NCBI GenBank assembly: GCA_023525715.1
Contig: CM042015.1
Location: forward strand, 91,264,250 to 91,328,249
Source of the DNA: Cichorium intybus
Lineage: Eukaryota > Streptophyta > Magnoliopsida > Asterales > Asteraceae
Length of the DNA stretch: 64,000 nt
Reading direction: 5' to 3'
A model generated the notes under the pieces. It worked only from the letters and a program-made list of their open reading frames with translations, did no database searches and was not told where the DNA came from. Position 1 is the stretch's first letter; each line of letters begins with the position of its first letter. A program made the position numbers and the translations under genes. Positions 1 through 11,089 of the stretch are shown here, one piece after another.

Positions 1-50
1 TTTCTTTTTTAAAATTAAAAAGTCCTAAAATAGATATTAAAAATTGAAAA

Positions 51-201
51 AAAATAAAAGGGCAAAATAGTCTTTTTAAGTCTGACAGGGACCAAAAACA
101 CAGGAAGTTTCCCATTTTGGACTTGCCATGCAATTGGAAAACTTTTTGGATCAAACCCTCGATTTTGACAAAGCACAGGGACCATTTTTGCAGTTTTGTC
201 T
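51..201. repeat. End fragment of a MULE-like terminal-inverted-repeat family
   Basis: The tract follows the same order of short phrases as the right arm of the Pack-MULE ending at 20370: a GGGCAAAATAGTCTTTTTAA phrase, then 'gggacca' phrases, ending in CAGTTTTGTC. Only one arm is visible because the window begins here. I read it as a diverged copy of that family's right terminus. No coding content is seen. Confidence 0.5.
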
Positions 202-340
202 TTTTATTTGACAACCCCTTTCATGTATTTGAACCGATTTAAAATGAAAATTTTTACTCTGGACGCTCCAATTTGGTCATATTTGGTCATATTTTAGCAC
301 AATACTTGCAATCCACATTTGATCATCACTCTATATAGAG

Positions 341-656
341 TAAATTACAGTTTTGGTCCTTGTGGTTTACACCAAATTACAATTTTGGTCCTAGTTTCAA
401 AAATCTTGCAGCAGTGGTCCCTATGGTTTTCAAATCTTTCACTTTTGGTTCTAATGGTTTACAAATCTTTCAATTCCAGTCCCTACAGTTTACACAAACA
501 ATAACAGAGGGATAGACCAAAAGTGAAAGATTTAGAAACCATAAGGACCAAAAGTGAAAAGTTAGGAAATCACAAGGACCATCTATGCAAGATTTTTAAA
601 ACTATAACCAAAACTGTAATTTGGTGTAAACCACAAGGACCAAAATTGTAATTTAC
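341..656. mobile_element. Small foldback element (MULE-like TIR family)
   Basis: The two halves are inverted copies: the left begins TAAATTACAGTTTTGGTCCT and the right ends in its near-complement. Internal phrases (ACCAAAAGTGAAAGATTT and its mirror) pair as well, so nearly the whole 316 bp folds on itself. The 'ttacagttttggtcc' terminus is shared with the Pack-MULE at 19059. The flanks (TCTATATAGA, TTAATATAAA) are only weakly alike, so the target duplication is unclear. It is non-coding. Confidence 0.6.
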
Positions 657-687
657 TTAATATAAAGTAAATTACAGTTTAGTCTTT

Positions 688-832
688 ACCATATATGAAA
701 CTAAAAGATATATTTTGGAGTTATTTCCTGATAATTATGGCAAGTTTACTTTATACTTACATTTTTTACCATATATGAAACTAAAACATATCTTTTGGAG
801 TTATTTCCTAAAAATTATAGCATGTTTAGTCT
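688..832. repeat. 80-bp tandem duplication
   Basis: Two adjacent copies start with ACCATATATGAAACTAAAA, at 688 and at 768. Each runs through TTTTGGAGTTATTTCCT to a CAAGTTTA/CATGTTTA end. The second copy is slightly diverged. Short ORFs across it are incidental. Confidence 0.7.
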
Positions 833-1350
833 TTTTTTTTTTCAAGTTTGCTAGTTCAAGTGATCTCTTTGCATATGACCATCATTGGAACTCTTGATGG
901 CTTTATACTTATGTTTTTTAAGCTTATATAGACCCTATATGTGTTTTTTTAGTAAAGAAAAATGTTGGAAAATATCTCAAATTTGTAAGTTAAATAAACA
1001 TATCGTTTGTTATTATAAAACCATAAACGAATTCAACTATGCATAAACATACCGTTACTTTTTGCATACACTAAAGAATAAAACATTTTTATAGAGATCG
1101 AAACAGCATAATTACCCCTACTTACAAAAACCAACTGATAAATAGTAATAATAATATTTTAATCAATTTTGGTAATATCTATATTTATCGTTTGGCATTT
1201 TAAACAAAAACTGAGCATAAGCCTGCCGGGTAAGCCCCTTTGCCTTTCCACTACTAGGTTGTGAGTAATATTTTTCCTTTCTTGGGTCTTTATATGGATC
1301 CTGATCATCCGGATCCATATTTGGCGAACACCATTTATTTTTTGTTTATT

Positions 1351-1650
1351 TTGGTATTCAATCTTTTACTTTTAACAATTTTTCTTTTTCAATTTTAATT
1401 TTTTTATATTAAATTAAACAAACTCTTAAATTATATTACATCTACTTAACTTTAATCTTTATTAAAAAATTTTAATCCACCAACTTTTCCCAAGTTACAA
1501 TTTTAACCCCCAAGGTTTTTTTTTTAATTTTGGTATTCAATTTTTTCCTTTTAACAAATTTTCTCTTTCAATTTTAACTTTTTTTTTAAATTAAACAAAC
1601 TTTTAAATTATATTACAGCTACTTAACTTTTAATCTTTATTACAATTTTG
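1351..1650. repeat. AT-rich 179-bp tandem duplication in a gene-free stretch
   Basis: TTGGTATTCAAT begins at 1351 and again at 1530. Both copies continue through matching T-rich text to CTACTTAACTTT and TTTATTA. The surrounding 960-2281 interval is AT-rich and I see no gene in it. Confidence 0.6.
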
Positions 1651-2281
1651 GTCCCTATTTTACTTTTCGTTTTTTATATTTTTGACAAAACTTTAATTTC
1701 CTTATAAATTTACTTCAAACTTTTCTTTTTTATTTTCAAACTTTTTTAAAAGAATCGACATTTCAAATTCTAATTATACTTTTAGTTTTATTTTTCCAGT
1801 TTTTACTCTTACAATTATATTGTTTCTAATTTTATTATGATAGTTTATCAACATAGTCTCCTTCATATAGTTTTTGCATTCTTTTTTAACAATTTTGTAT
1901 TTTTAATATTTTTTTATAAATTTTGTTTACAAACCCCGACACAGCGTGCGGGTGGTTAATATATGAAAATCTATAGTCGGTGAAATTTTAACAAATTTCT
2001 TTTTTAAAATATTTATCATTTTCAAATTTACTTATGGTAGGGCTATCGATGAGCAACGGCGAGATCAATGACTAGAGAAGTGACAGGTGACAACATAATA
2101 TTTCCAAAGTTTATATAAAATTATCAGATTTTTTGGGATAATTAAATAAAAACTCTTATAGACGGACCCTTACATACATATCCGATTTATAAAGGTCTAT
2201 CTAGCACTAATCATTTTTAAAAAATTACTTAAAATAAATGATCATCTTATTTAAATAGTAATGATCTCACAAACACACATA

Positions 2282-4118
2282 TTTTATAAATGGTTTATTT
2301 CATAAAAAACCTTACATTTTCAATTTTTTTCTGTTTAAACCTAAAACTTTATTTTTTATCAAAAAAGACCTAAATTTTGGAGAAACTTTTTAATTTAGAC
2401 CCTTAACCGGTTTTATAGGTTATACATATTTTTTTTCAGAAAAAACCCTAATTTCTTTTATTTTTTCAGAAAAAACCCTCAATTTCAGTGATTTTTTCAC
2501 AAACAACATTTTTTCTTCGTTTTTGTAATTGACATAACTTTCATATACGATGTCCAAATTCTACGAACTTTATATCCCTGGAAAGGTCGTAAGTAATACT
2601 ACAACTTTGCTTTACTGACTTTTGTTTGAATATGTTCAGATATTTCGCTACACTGACTTGTTTTATTATAATAGCTGTATCCTTTGCATACGAGCTCCGT
2701 TTTCGACGTTCTATAAGTTGACGAATTCGTAAACACGAATACATCGTGTAATGAATATTACTTAAACCAAAACATTATCTGTATGATTTATCGAATTTTA
2801 TGATACTGTAGTCTATTATTCGAAATTATAGCGTTTACTCGATAATAGATTCGAAATAACGTATTGTAGTATTATAATTTCCAATAATACATTAGGAAAG
2901 TTTTGAAAATTACATTTCAACGTGTTATTCTAATTTGCGCTCTGGTTGACCTTTGTTGACCAAATTTGACGGATGTCACAGACGGGGTCGTAAGAAAGTG
3001 ACGACGTGGCATTTATGTGGTTGGAGTTTGAACGGTACAATTTAAACCTTCACGAGCGGATGGAATTTGAAAAATAAAAGCTTACGAAGACAAACAATGA
3101 GCCCGCCATGATCAACAACGAGCCCGTGAATAAACTCGTAAATGGCTTAAATTAAAAAGTTTTATGAAAAAGAAAAAATTGAGAGTTTTTTCGTAAAAAA
3201 AAGAAAAAAATTTAGGGTCTTTTAGTTGACGACAAAAAATTTATGTCTTTTAGTCGTTGTTTTTCTTCGCGGGCTCGTTATCGATCATGGCGGGATCGTT
3301 ATTTGTCTTCAAAAGCCTTTTTATTTCAAATTCCATCCGCTTGTGAAGGTTTAAATTGTACCGTTCAAACTCCAACCACAAAAGTGCCACGTCGTCGCTT
3401 TCTTGCGACCGCGTCTGTGACATCCGTCATATTTGGTCAACAAAGGTCAACCAGAGCGCAAATTAGGATAATACGTTGAAATGTAATTTTCAAAACTTTC
3501 CTAATGTATTATTGGAAATTATAATACTACAATACGTTATTTCGAATCAATTATCGAGTAAACGCTATAATTTCGAATAATAGACTACAGTATCGTAAAA
3601 TTCGATAAATCATACAGATAATGTTTTGGTTTAAGTAATATTCATTACACGATGTATTCGTGTTTACGAATTCGTCAACTTATAGAACGTCGAAAACGGA
3701 GCTCGTATGCAAAAGATACAGCTATTATAATAAAACAAGCCAGTGTAGCGAAGTATCTGAACATATTCAAACAAAAGTCAGTAAAGCAAAGTTGTAGTAT
3801 TACTTACGACCTTTCCAGGGATATAAAGTTCGTAGAATTTGGACATCGTATATGAAAGTTATGTCAATTACAAAAACGAAGAAAAATATTTCTTTTTGAA
3901 AAATTCACTGAAATTGAGGGTTTTTTCGGAAAAAAGAAAAGAAATTAGGGTTTTTTCTGAAAAAAAAATATGTATAACCTGTAAAACCGGTTAAGGGTCT
4001 AAATTAAAAAGTTTCTCCAAAATTTAGGTTTTTTTTGAAAAAAAAAATAATGTTTTAGGTTTAAAAAGAAAAAAGTTGAAAATATAAGGTTTTTTATGAA
4101 ATAAACCCTTTTATAAAT
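2282..4118. mobile_element. Large palindromic (foldback) MULE-like element with 10-bp TSD
   Basis: Left arm 2292-3127 and right arm 3267-4108 are inverted copies, about 90% alike by eye, around a spacer of about 139 bp. The termini read GGTTTATTTCATAAAAAACC on the left and its close complement plus one extra C on the right. The element is flanked by identical TTTTATAAAT at 2282-2291 and 4109-4118. Target duplications of 9-11 bp and long inverted repeats are typical of Mutator-like elements, and no transposase is present. A 67-codon frame appears in mirror image in both arms (2541-2744 and 3652-3855) with one residue changed, which is a by-product of the palindrome. A read-through transcript would form a hairpin of about 840 bp. 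Confidence 0.8.
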
Positions 4119-5088
4119 TAATTTTGAAGATGATTTTAAAGAGGATAGTTTTAATGAACATTTACTTTACTCGCATCGTGATGGACTTACGTACACATAT
4201 CTCTTCTATTGGTCCATTATGGCAAAAAAATATCAAACCAGTTACATCTTGCCCTGTTGAGTAACAACTGTTGTATGTGGGTCTCTCTGACAAGACTAAA
4301 GTACGATGAAACTTTTTCTTAGTCTCTCGCACACCTTGAGTATGTGTATTACTATGTGAGAGAGAGCAAGAAAGAGTGGTCCACGAAGCCCGCGTAAAAG
4401 TCGAGGGGTTTGTCTGCAAAATTAAAAAAACAAGTATCTTTGGCTTTTTCTTTTACTTCTGCAATTGCTTTCTCTTATTTGCTACCAAACAGTTGTACTC
4501 TGATGTACAACGACATATCTCATTCATTTCATTTCTACCCTCTTCCCACGCTCCCTTATTGTACGGTGTCAATTAACACATTTTCTTTTATGATTTTTTT
4601 TGAACAACAAGAAATTTTATTAAATGCTCAAGCAAGAAGCTTGCAGCAAAAAAACAACAGGGGATACATTTTCTTCTATGATATTTGAATGTATTTATGA
4701 GAAAGTTTACAATCTAGAAACAAAGCGATTACTTTAAATAAATCATCATCTTATTTTTATAGTCATTGTATTTTTAAAGAGTTTCTTGTTTAGATTGTTT
4801 GGTAAAGTGTTAACCGGTTGCATATATTAGATTTTAATAAAGCGGCATTTCAATAGTTTAATATGTTGTTTTTTTTTTAAGAGATGAAATTTTATGGTCT
4901 CTAAATCATATATGTAGAAGATGTGGATTAAAATATACAGTCTGAAAAAATTATTTAATTTTTTTAAAGCTTATAATGTACATAAAATAACTCATATTTT
5001 AAACTTAAATGATTGTTTTAATAAATTTAGTTGTACAATACTTAATATTTATTCATACAGAAATCAATTGGGTTTGAAGTCTATTTCC
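4119..5088. other. No recognisable gene
   Basis: The interval is AT-rich. The short open frames (for example 4162-4419 and 4376-4688) have no recognisable motif, composition shift or splice context. Nothing could be supported here. Confidence 0.6.
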
Positions 5089-5395
5089 CTGTGTGGACTC
5101 TCATTTTTTTCCCGTCATATCGACATTCAGTCAGCACCCTTAGTTCTTCCATCATACTTAGAAATGGTTACCTCTCACTTTTCATTGATTCTGGTACAAT
5201 TAATTAAGTTCAATATACAAGCTACATGGCTTGGTTTTGGTTTCCTCGCGCGATGCCATCTCTCATTGCGGCGAGAAAAGTGAGAGGTGCTCTTGGTAGG
5301 GGGCGATGTTGCCTGCAAGGAAAGTGTAAGCTCGCACTCTTCTTCGCACCCACATCGGATGGCCTTATATCCAACGCAAATAGCATAACATCTTA
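5089..5395. repeat. Dispersed repeat, copy 1 (partner at about 61045-61285)
   Basis: Shared order of phrases with the 61-kb copy: a tract after T-rich sequence, CAGCACCC, CATC..AGAAATGGTTACCTCTCACTT, GGTACAA, and a GGCCTTA end. The similarity is patchy, roughly two-thirds by eye. No terminal repeats or target duplication could be defined. The 120-codon frame at 4921-5283 overlaps it and is not supported as a gene. Confidence 0.45.
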
Positions 5396-5594
5396 AAATA
5401 ATTTCTTGAAAGTATGAACAATTGATTATTTAGAATCAACTTCACAATTTGTTTTTTTTCGATGGAAATTTTATTTTTTGGGTCAGATATCTCATATTAT
5501 TATTTATTCTACTAATTCATTTATAGCCATCGACGTTATTTATAGTATGTTGTTGTACTCTATCAATTTTTCGTTAAATTTATAAAGACAAACC

Positions 5595-5840
5595 TGTAAA
5601 AGTGGTCTATGTGGTTAGCTAAAAATTGTCATTTTAGTCAAAAAAATTTAGACTAGCACCAATGATCCAAAACAAAGTTTTAATTGCAGTTTTGGTCCAA
5701 ATTTTTTTTAAAATATTTAAAATGACAAATTAGCCATTTTATTTTGTTTTTTCATTTTCTTTCATTACAACATTTAAAAAAACAAAAAGCAAAACACACT
5801 TACTCTGACCCCCCCCCCCTCCCTCCCCTCTCCATCGTCA
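5595..5840. repeat. Possible MULE-type arm with poly-C tract
   Basis: It contains 'ttgcagttttggtcc' and 'catttta' phrases like the other 'acagttttggtcc' repeats here, then a C-rich stretch (5810-5830) such as is found inside the Pack-MULE arms. No partner arm was found. Weakly supported. Confidence 0.3.
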
Positions 5841-5879
5841 CCACCAGTTAAGACCATCACCACCGTAGCAACCCAAGAT

Positions 5880-8233
5880 TTCATATCAAGAGGTGTGCGT
5901 TAAGTAATTTGAAATGTCTCACGGGATCCTAAAAAGAAAGCAAAGGCAAATGGCTGTTCATGGTGTTGAGTTCTTCAGCATTTGTCCATCTGGGATTTGG
6001 CACGAAAAGATTCTTTATGCCAGTTAATTCAAAAAGGGATCTCGGAGTCATTATGGTAGTAATGATGTTGTTTAATCCTCGAAAACAGTTGTGGGACTTA
6101 AGAAGTCAAGTTGCATCAGGAAGAAACTTAATGAGATGAAGATGATACACGATGTTTCTTTTTTATTGATGAGTTTTTGAAATCCATGGCAGTAGGGAAG
6201 ACATTAGAGGTATAAGATGAGAGGTTCTAAAAAGACCTTTCAAAAGTTCCTAATAATTTCAAGCATGCAAATGGTACTGGTGTGAACAAAATTTCATCAT
6301 GAATTATGTTGATTAACTTATGTAGGTCGGGAATAAATAAGAGGTGATGGGTTAAAGACTTGTGTTGTAAACATAGTATTTATTTTCTTGGGGTTAAAGA
6401 GACTTTTATTACTCAACTTAATTTATGTTTGATCAAGTATATGTTGGGTAACTCCCAATTTGACTTTACGTGCTTGTCGGCCCATGGTTATTTGGGTGAC
6501 ATTTTGTCGATTTCGGACTCTTTGAGTTTTAAGAAGTTTTCAGTTCTTAGTAAGAATAATGTTGTCATTGTAGAAGGCGAATGGATTGTTTATAAATTGA
6601 AATGTTGTTTCAAAAATGCTTATGCTCCATAGGAGATATCAGCTAAATGTAAACTATGGGGGTTTTGTGTTCAGGAGATCGAATGTGCATGGTACTAAAC
6701 TGGTAAATCTGGACCCTTTTCTGGTATATGGGGAAATGATTGATATATTTCCTTCTATTAGTCATTGGCTTTGGATTTCAAATGGTCATATCATCAACCC
6801 ATTTTATTCCAAAATTCCATGACATATTATGGTCTAGTTCTATTTAAGTTTTATAAGTCTTGGTTAAAGTGGGATGGTATTGACGATGTCATGAGGGTGG
6901 GCCTGTACCGATCCGACTTGTTGTATGGGACGTCCTTCCAATCAATTTAAAAACAAACTTAAGAATGTTAAAAGATATTTCACGTTATAGGTGGCTAATG
7001 AGCATTGGAAGAGAGATAGTAAGAAATAGGATGTCAGTATCTCGGTTTTCACAAATTGATTAAGTGTTAGATAAAGATGAGGCATCAGAACCATTGTCTC
7101 ATGAGAGATGTCATATCTTGGCGTTTGTGGAGAAGGGTAACCATGAAAAAGCCAGTGATATGGCTTAGAAAAAATATTTCTATGGGCTAAAGAAAGGATG
7201 GAAACTCTAAAATGTTTCACAAGATGCTAAAAAGAAAGCAAAGTAAAATGGCTATTCTTGGTTTTTTAAAAGAATGTGATTGCATTACTGATCTGGGGAT
7301 TGGTTAAACATGAGTTTTTTTTTTAAGAAGAAATTTACAAAGTTGGAGGGATCGAGGTTTGAGAGAAGAGCCCATAGTATGGGTGTTTAAACTGTGATCA
7401 AGTAGAGGGGTCGAAAAACCATTCTTGGAGGAAGAAGTGAAACAAGCAGTGTGAGATTATGGTAGAGATAAGGCCCCAGGCCCAAATGGGTTTAATTTTA
7501 ATTTTGTGAAGCACTTCTAGAAACTTTTGAAACATGATATCCTTATTTTTATGTCAAGAGTTTAATGAAAGGGGTTTTATTCCCCGGGGGTGTAATTCTT
7601 CATTTATTACTTTGATCCCCAAAGATCATACATCCGCGATTAGTGAAATATTTTAGACCTATCACTTTGATTGGAGTGTTATATAAGATCATTTCAAAAA
7701 CTCTTGCTAATAGACTAGCAAGGGTTATGGAGTCGATTATTGGTTTGGAGCAGGCAAATTTTACTAAAGGAAGAGAAATTCTTGAAGCACCCCTTCTTGG
7801 TAATAAAGAAATTTCTTGGTGTAAGGGTACAAGAAGAAGTGTATGATTCTCAAAGTTGTTTATTAGATGGCCTATGAATGAATTTTCTTGTGAACGTAGT
7901 TTGAGACAAGGTGATCCAGTTTTATTTTTCTCTTTTTGATGGTGATGGAGGGTTTGTATGTTGCTATGCGTGATGATATTAGTGTTGGCTTATTTGAATG
8001 TGTGGAGGTAGGGGACTATTGAACCCAGGTTTCTAATTTACTATATGGAGATTATGCTTTTCTTGTGGGAAAATGGTCTAAGGAAAATATTGAAAACCAT
8101 ATAAATATTTTGAAATGTTTTTATGACGTTTTGAGGCTGCAAATAGATTACAAAATTCAAATTTATATGGAGTTGGGGTTATTGACATTGAAGTTCAGAA
8201 CTTTGCAATATCGTCAAGGTGTGAAGCGGGTGA
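5880..8233 (+). pseudogene. Decayed L1-type LINE, 5' part (endonuclease and RT)
   Basis: Many frameshifts and stops, but LINE ORF2 remnants read in order on the plus strand. Near 6387-6612 there is endonuclease-like sequence (GNSQFDFTC, VVIVEGEW). KKKAK-type text lies near 7215, and a degenerate 'APGPNGF' near 7475. RT sequence at 7655-7800 includes FRPITLIGVLYKIISKTLANR. RQGDP lies near 7905 and LYGDYAFLVG near 8043, where the catalytic YADD has become YGDY. A second 'KKKAK' fragment at 5925-6000 suggests a partial duplication. The element is interrupted at 8238 by a solo LTR and continues at 10277. It is inactive. Confidence 0.75.
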
Positions 8234-10276
8234 TTTCCTGTAACACCCAAAATTTTTCGCAAAATATTTTAACTTTTAAAACAACTTTTATAAAAAGATA
8301 TTATGAGTTTCCAAAAGATAAATATCTCAAAACCAACTTATGGCAAAATAAACATAGTAAAGTGCGGAAGCAAAATAATGATAATGTCCCAAAATAGAAA
8401 TTCTTCTAGTAGTGGCATCCCGGTGCTCCAAGTCACGCCTTAGCCTCTTTGATCCTAACACCTGAAAAATATTAGGGAAAACCGTAAGCACAAAGCTTAG
8501 TGAATTCAAACACAGACATCATATTAATATTCACATTTACAAGCCTTAATCCAATTCCAATTATAATTATAAAAACCAAGCAAAGAACGAATCAGTGCTT
8601 ATATAAAATAGGGCGGACTTGTAGGTTTGAGTCGCACCGGGTAAATCTCGTATCCTTTGGCCCCGATCCCCGCACCTCATAAAGAGTATAACGTTGGTGA
8701 TCTTACCTAACTACCCCTCATAGTAATAATCAATTACATACAGTGCACATGTACGATTTAAAATAATAATATAGCATGCTTTAAATAATAAATCTAAACA
8801 ATCACACACGAGCTAACTAGCAAACACAAACATCAATACAACGGTGTAAGAAAACTCACCTTGAGTGAGTGATATAACATATAAAACTCAATATATGGCT
8901 ACCAAGCTTGTGCAAACTTCAATACTTCACCTAATTAAGACTAAATATTAGAAGGATGAAATTGTGAAGCTAAGGAATGAGAAAGGAGTAATCACAGCAA
9001 GGTCTCTAAAACAGACCTGCTTCTCAAGACTGAATTACTCCAAAATATAAAACATAAGCACAGGCTTAAATAATTTTTACAAGAACTACAATGACTTAGG
9101 TTTCCAGAACCATAAAGAACTCCCCCTAACTCCAAATAATGAAAGAGATATAAAATTTACAAAAAGACATATCTCTGCTGTCTTCAAACGAACAGTCAGG
9201 TGATGTTGGCCAACTCTACCCAACTTGTGGGTGGAATTAGCCCAAACCAAAAATTAGAGGAACAAAAGACACATAAATACAAGTCTCAGAGTTGGAACCG
9301 ATTAAAAAGGGTTTCCCAAGCTCTGGATATAAAATTCACATTATGGACAATCACAGAACCAATATAAGCTGGTGACTGTCCACTCATCTAGAGTGTGGAT
9401 CCATTCTAACCAACTTATAATGATAATTAACATCCCATCTTCTCCAGATATTTAATTCAATATGTAATCTACATGTGGGAACTTGGAATCACTCTGGATC
9501 ATTTCCCAAGCCTAGAAATGATAAAAACAAAATGACATATCACAGCAGACCCGGATTAGACCTAATAGCAAGGAAGCTGTTGTTGCCCATAGATAAAGTC
9601 CTTTTCAGCGAGTTTGGCCTTCTAATAAAGTTACCCAACTCAAAATTTGAAATTGGGGCACTGGTATTGGGTCCATTTGAGTCCTAGAACTCGAGATATG
9701 ATTTTTACAAGAAGGGGGACTCACGAGCGAAATCTGACAGAAACCCTAGGTTATGTTGCGAAATTCATAACTCAGTATCTATACCTTGAAATCAAAATCC
9801 CTCTAGTCAGAATCTTCATATATGTCTTGGGAACCTTTGGTTAAAGTTTCGTGGTGATCCAACCTTTCAATATTCGGGAATCGTCCAAACACTGCGGCTG
9901 TGTTCTCAAATCCGGGAATAAAGAGAGATACAGAGGGAGAGAGAGTGTGCTTTGAGGGGGAAGGGAGAGAGAGAGAGAGAAAGAGAGAGCCGTAAGAGAG
10001 AGGGAGGGAGTGAAATGAAGGAAATTAGGGTTTTGAGCCCTAATATACTAGGTTAAATGGGCTAAGCACTTATGCCTTTGGGCTAGAAAATACTTAAGCT
10101 CTAATTGGGTTTGGCTATAAAACTCATGGACTTAATTATATGATTAAAATATGGCAATAATTATAAGCCTAATCTTTTAATTAATCAGATCTTAATTAAG
10201 TAAATTAATATAAGATCACATAATTAATTAAATAAAATAAATAAATGTATCGGGAAAAACCGGGCGTTACATTTCC
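8234..10276. mobile_element. Solo LTR (2.03 kb) with 5-bp TSD
   Basis: The element runs 8239-10271, starts TGTAACACCC and ends GGGCGTTACA (TG...CA termini). It is flanked by TTTCC at 8234-8238 and 10272-10276. Removing it and one TSD restores an uninterrupted LINE reading (GDF|PFKYLGVPVG), which proves the insertion. No internal retroviral-type genes are present, so it is a solo LTR left by LTR-LTR recombination, Ty3/Gypsy-like from its termini. It contains a GA-rich tract at 9925-10010. The short frames inside have no recognisable content. Confidence 0.85.
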
Positions 10277-11075
10277 CCTTTAAATATTTAGGGGTCCAGT
10301 TGGTTTGAATATGGTTAGACTTGCTAGTTGGGAGGTGATTTTGGAGAGATTTAAAGTTGAACTTAATGGGTGGTCGACATTTATTATTGCTCTTTTTTTA
10401 AAATGCTAGCAAAAATAGGTAACATTATTGAATCAAGAAGGATATTGCTTTTTCTGGGAGCCGAGGTAGATGAAAGAAAATATTGTGGGTCAACTGGTCT
10501 GTGGTATTCACGGAAAAGAAATATGGTGGTTTAGGGATTGGAAGCTTAGTGGCTTTAAATGATTTGTTGCTACTTAAATGGTGTTGAAAATTTGTTAATA
10601 GTCCTTCATCTTTATGGGTTAGAGTCTTAAAATCCATACATGGTGAATCAGGTGGCTTTGAGGCCGGGTATTGATTTATTAGTCATAGAGTTTGGGCAAG
10701 TATTTTTTGGTCAATGCTAAAGCTACATGGCCAACAAATTGTTCCTTTTCTACATTGAAGAGAGTGGCATAATGGTATTTCAATCCGTATTTGGAAGGAA
10801 CCGTAAGTAGGGGATGTATCTCTTAAAACTGCTTTTCCTATACTTGCAATATTTGAGAATAATCTTAATTGCACGATTGCTGATAAACTTGAGAACTAGG
10901 ATTAGATATGGCAGTGGAGACACGAACCAAGGGGAGGGCCTGAACAAAGGTAGCTTGTGGTTTTGGTTGAGCTTCTGAAGTCCATTGTCATATTTGATTA
11001 GTCGAATGGGTGGACATGTGACTTAGCTAAAGGAGTGGAATTCACGGTAAAAGACTTGAATGTTTAAAATATGTT
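10277..11075 (+). pseudogene. Decayed L1-type LINE, 3' part (RT end)
   Basis: Continuation of the remnant that stops at 8238. It reads FKYLGVPVG at the junction, then ASWEVILERFK, then a degenerate 'FWG..' block near 10455 and text equivalent to the GGLG.GSL.ALN.LLLKW region at 10530-10580. Frames are broken throughout. The 3' end is not clear, and no poly(A) tail or target duplication is visible. Confidence 0.65.
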
Positions 11076-11089
11076 CGTGTCGGACAATC

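Noticed and set aside
2541..3855. Identical 67-codon ORFs at 2541-2744 (-) and 3652-3855 (+), looking like a duplicated small gene
   Set aside because: They are mirror images within the arms of a palindromic element. The similarity extends far beyond the ORFs and through stop codons.
4921..5283. 120-codon plus-strand ORF
   Set aside because: AT-rich low-complexity first half and a dispersed repeat in the second half; no motif.
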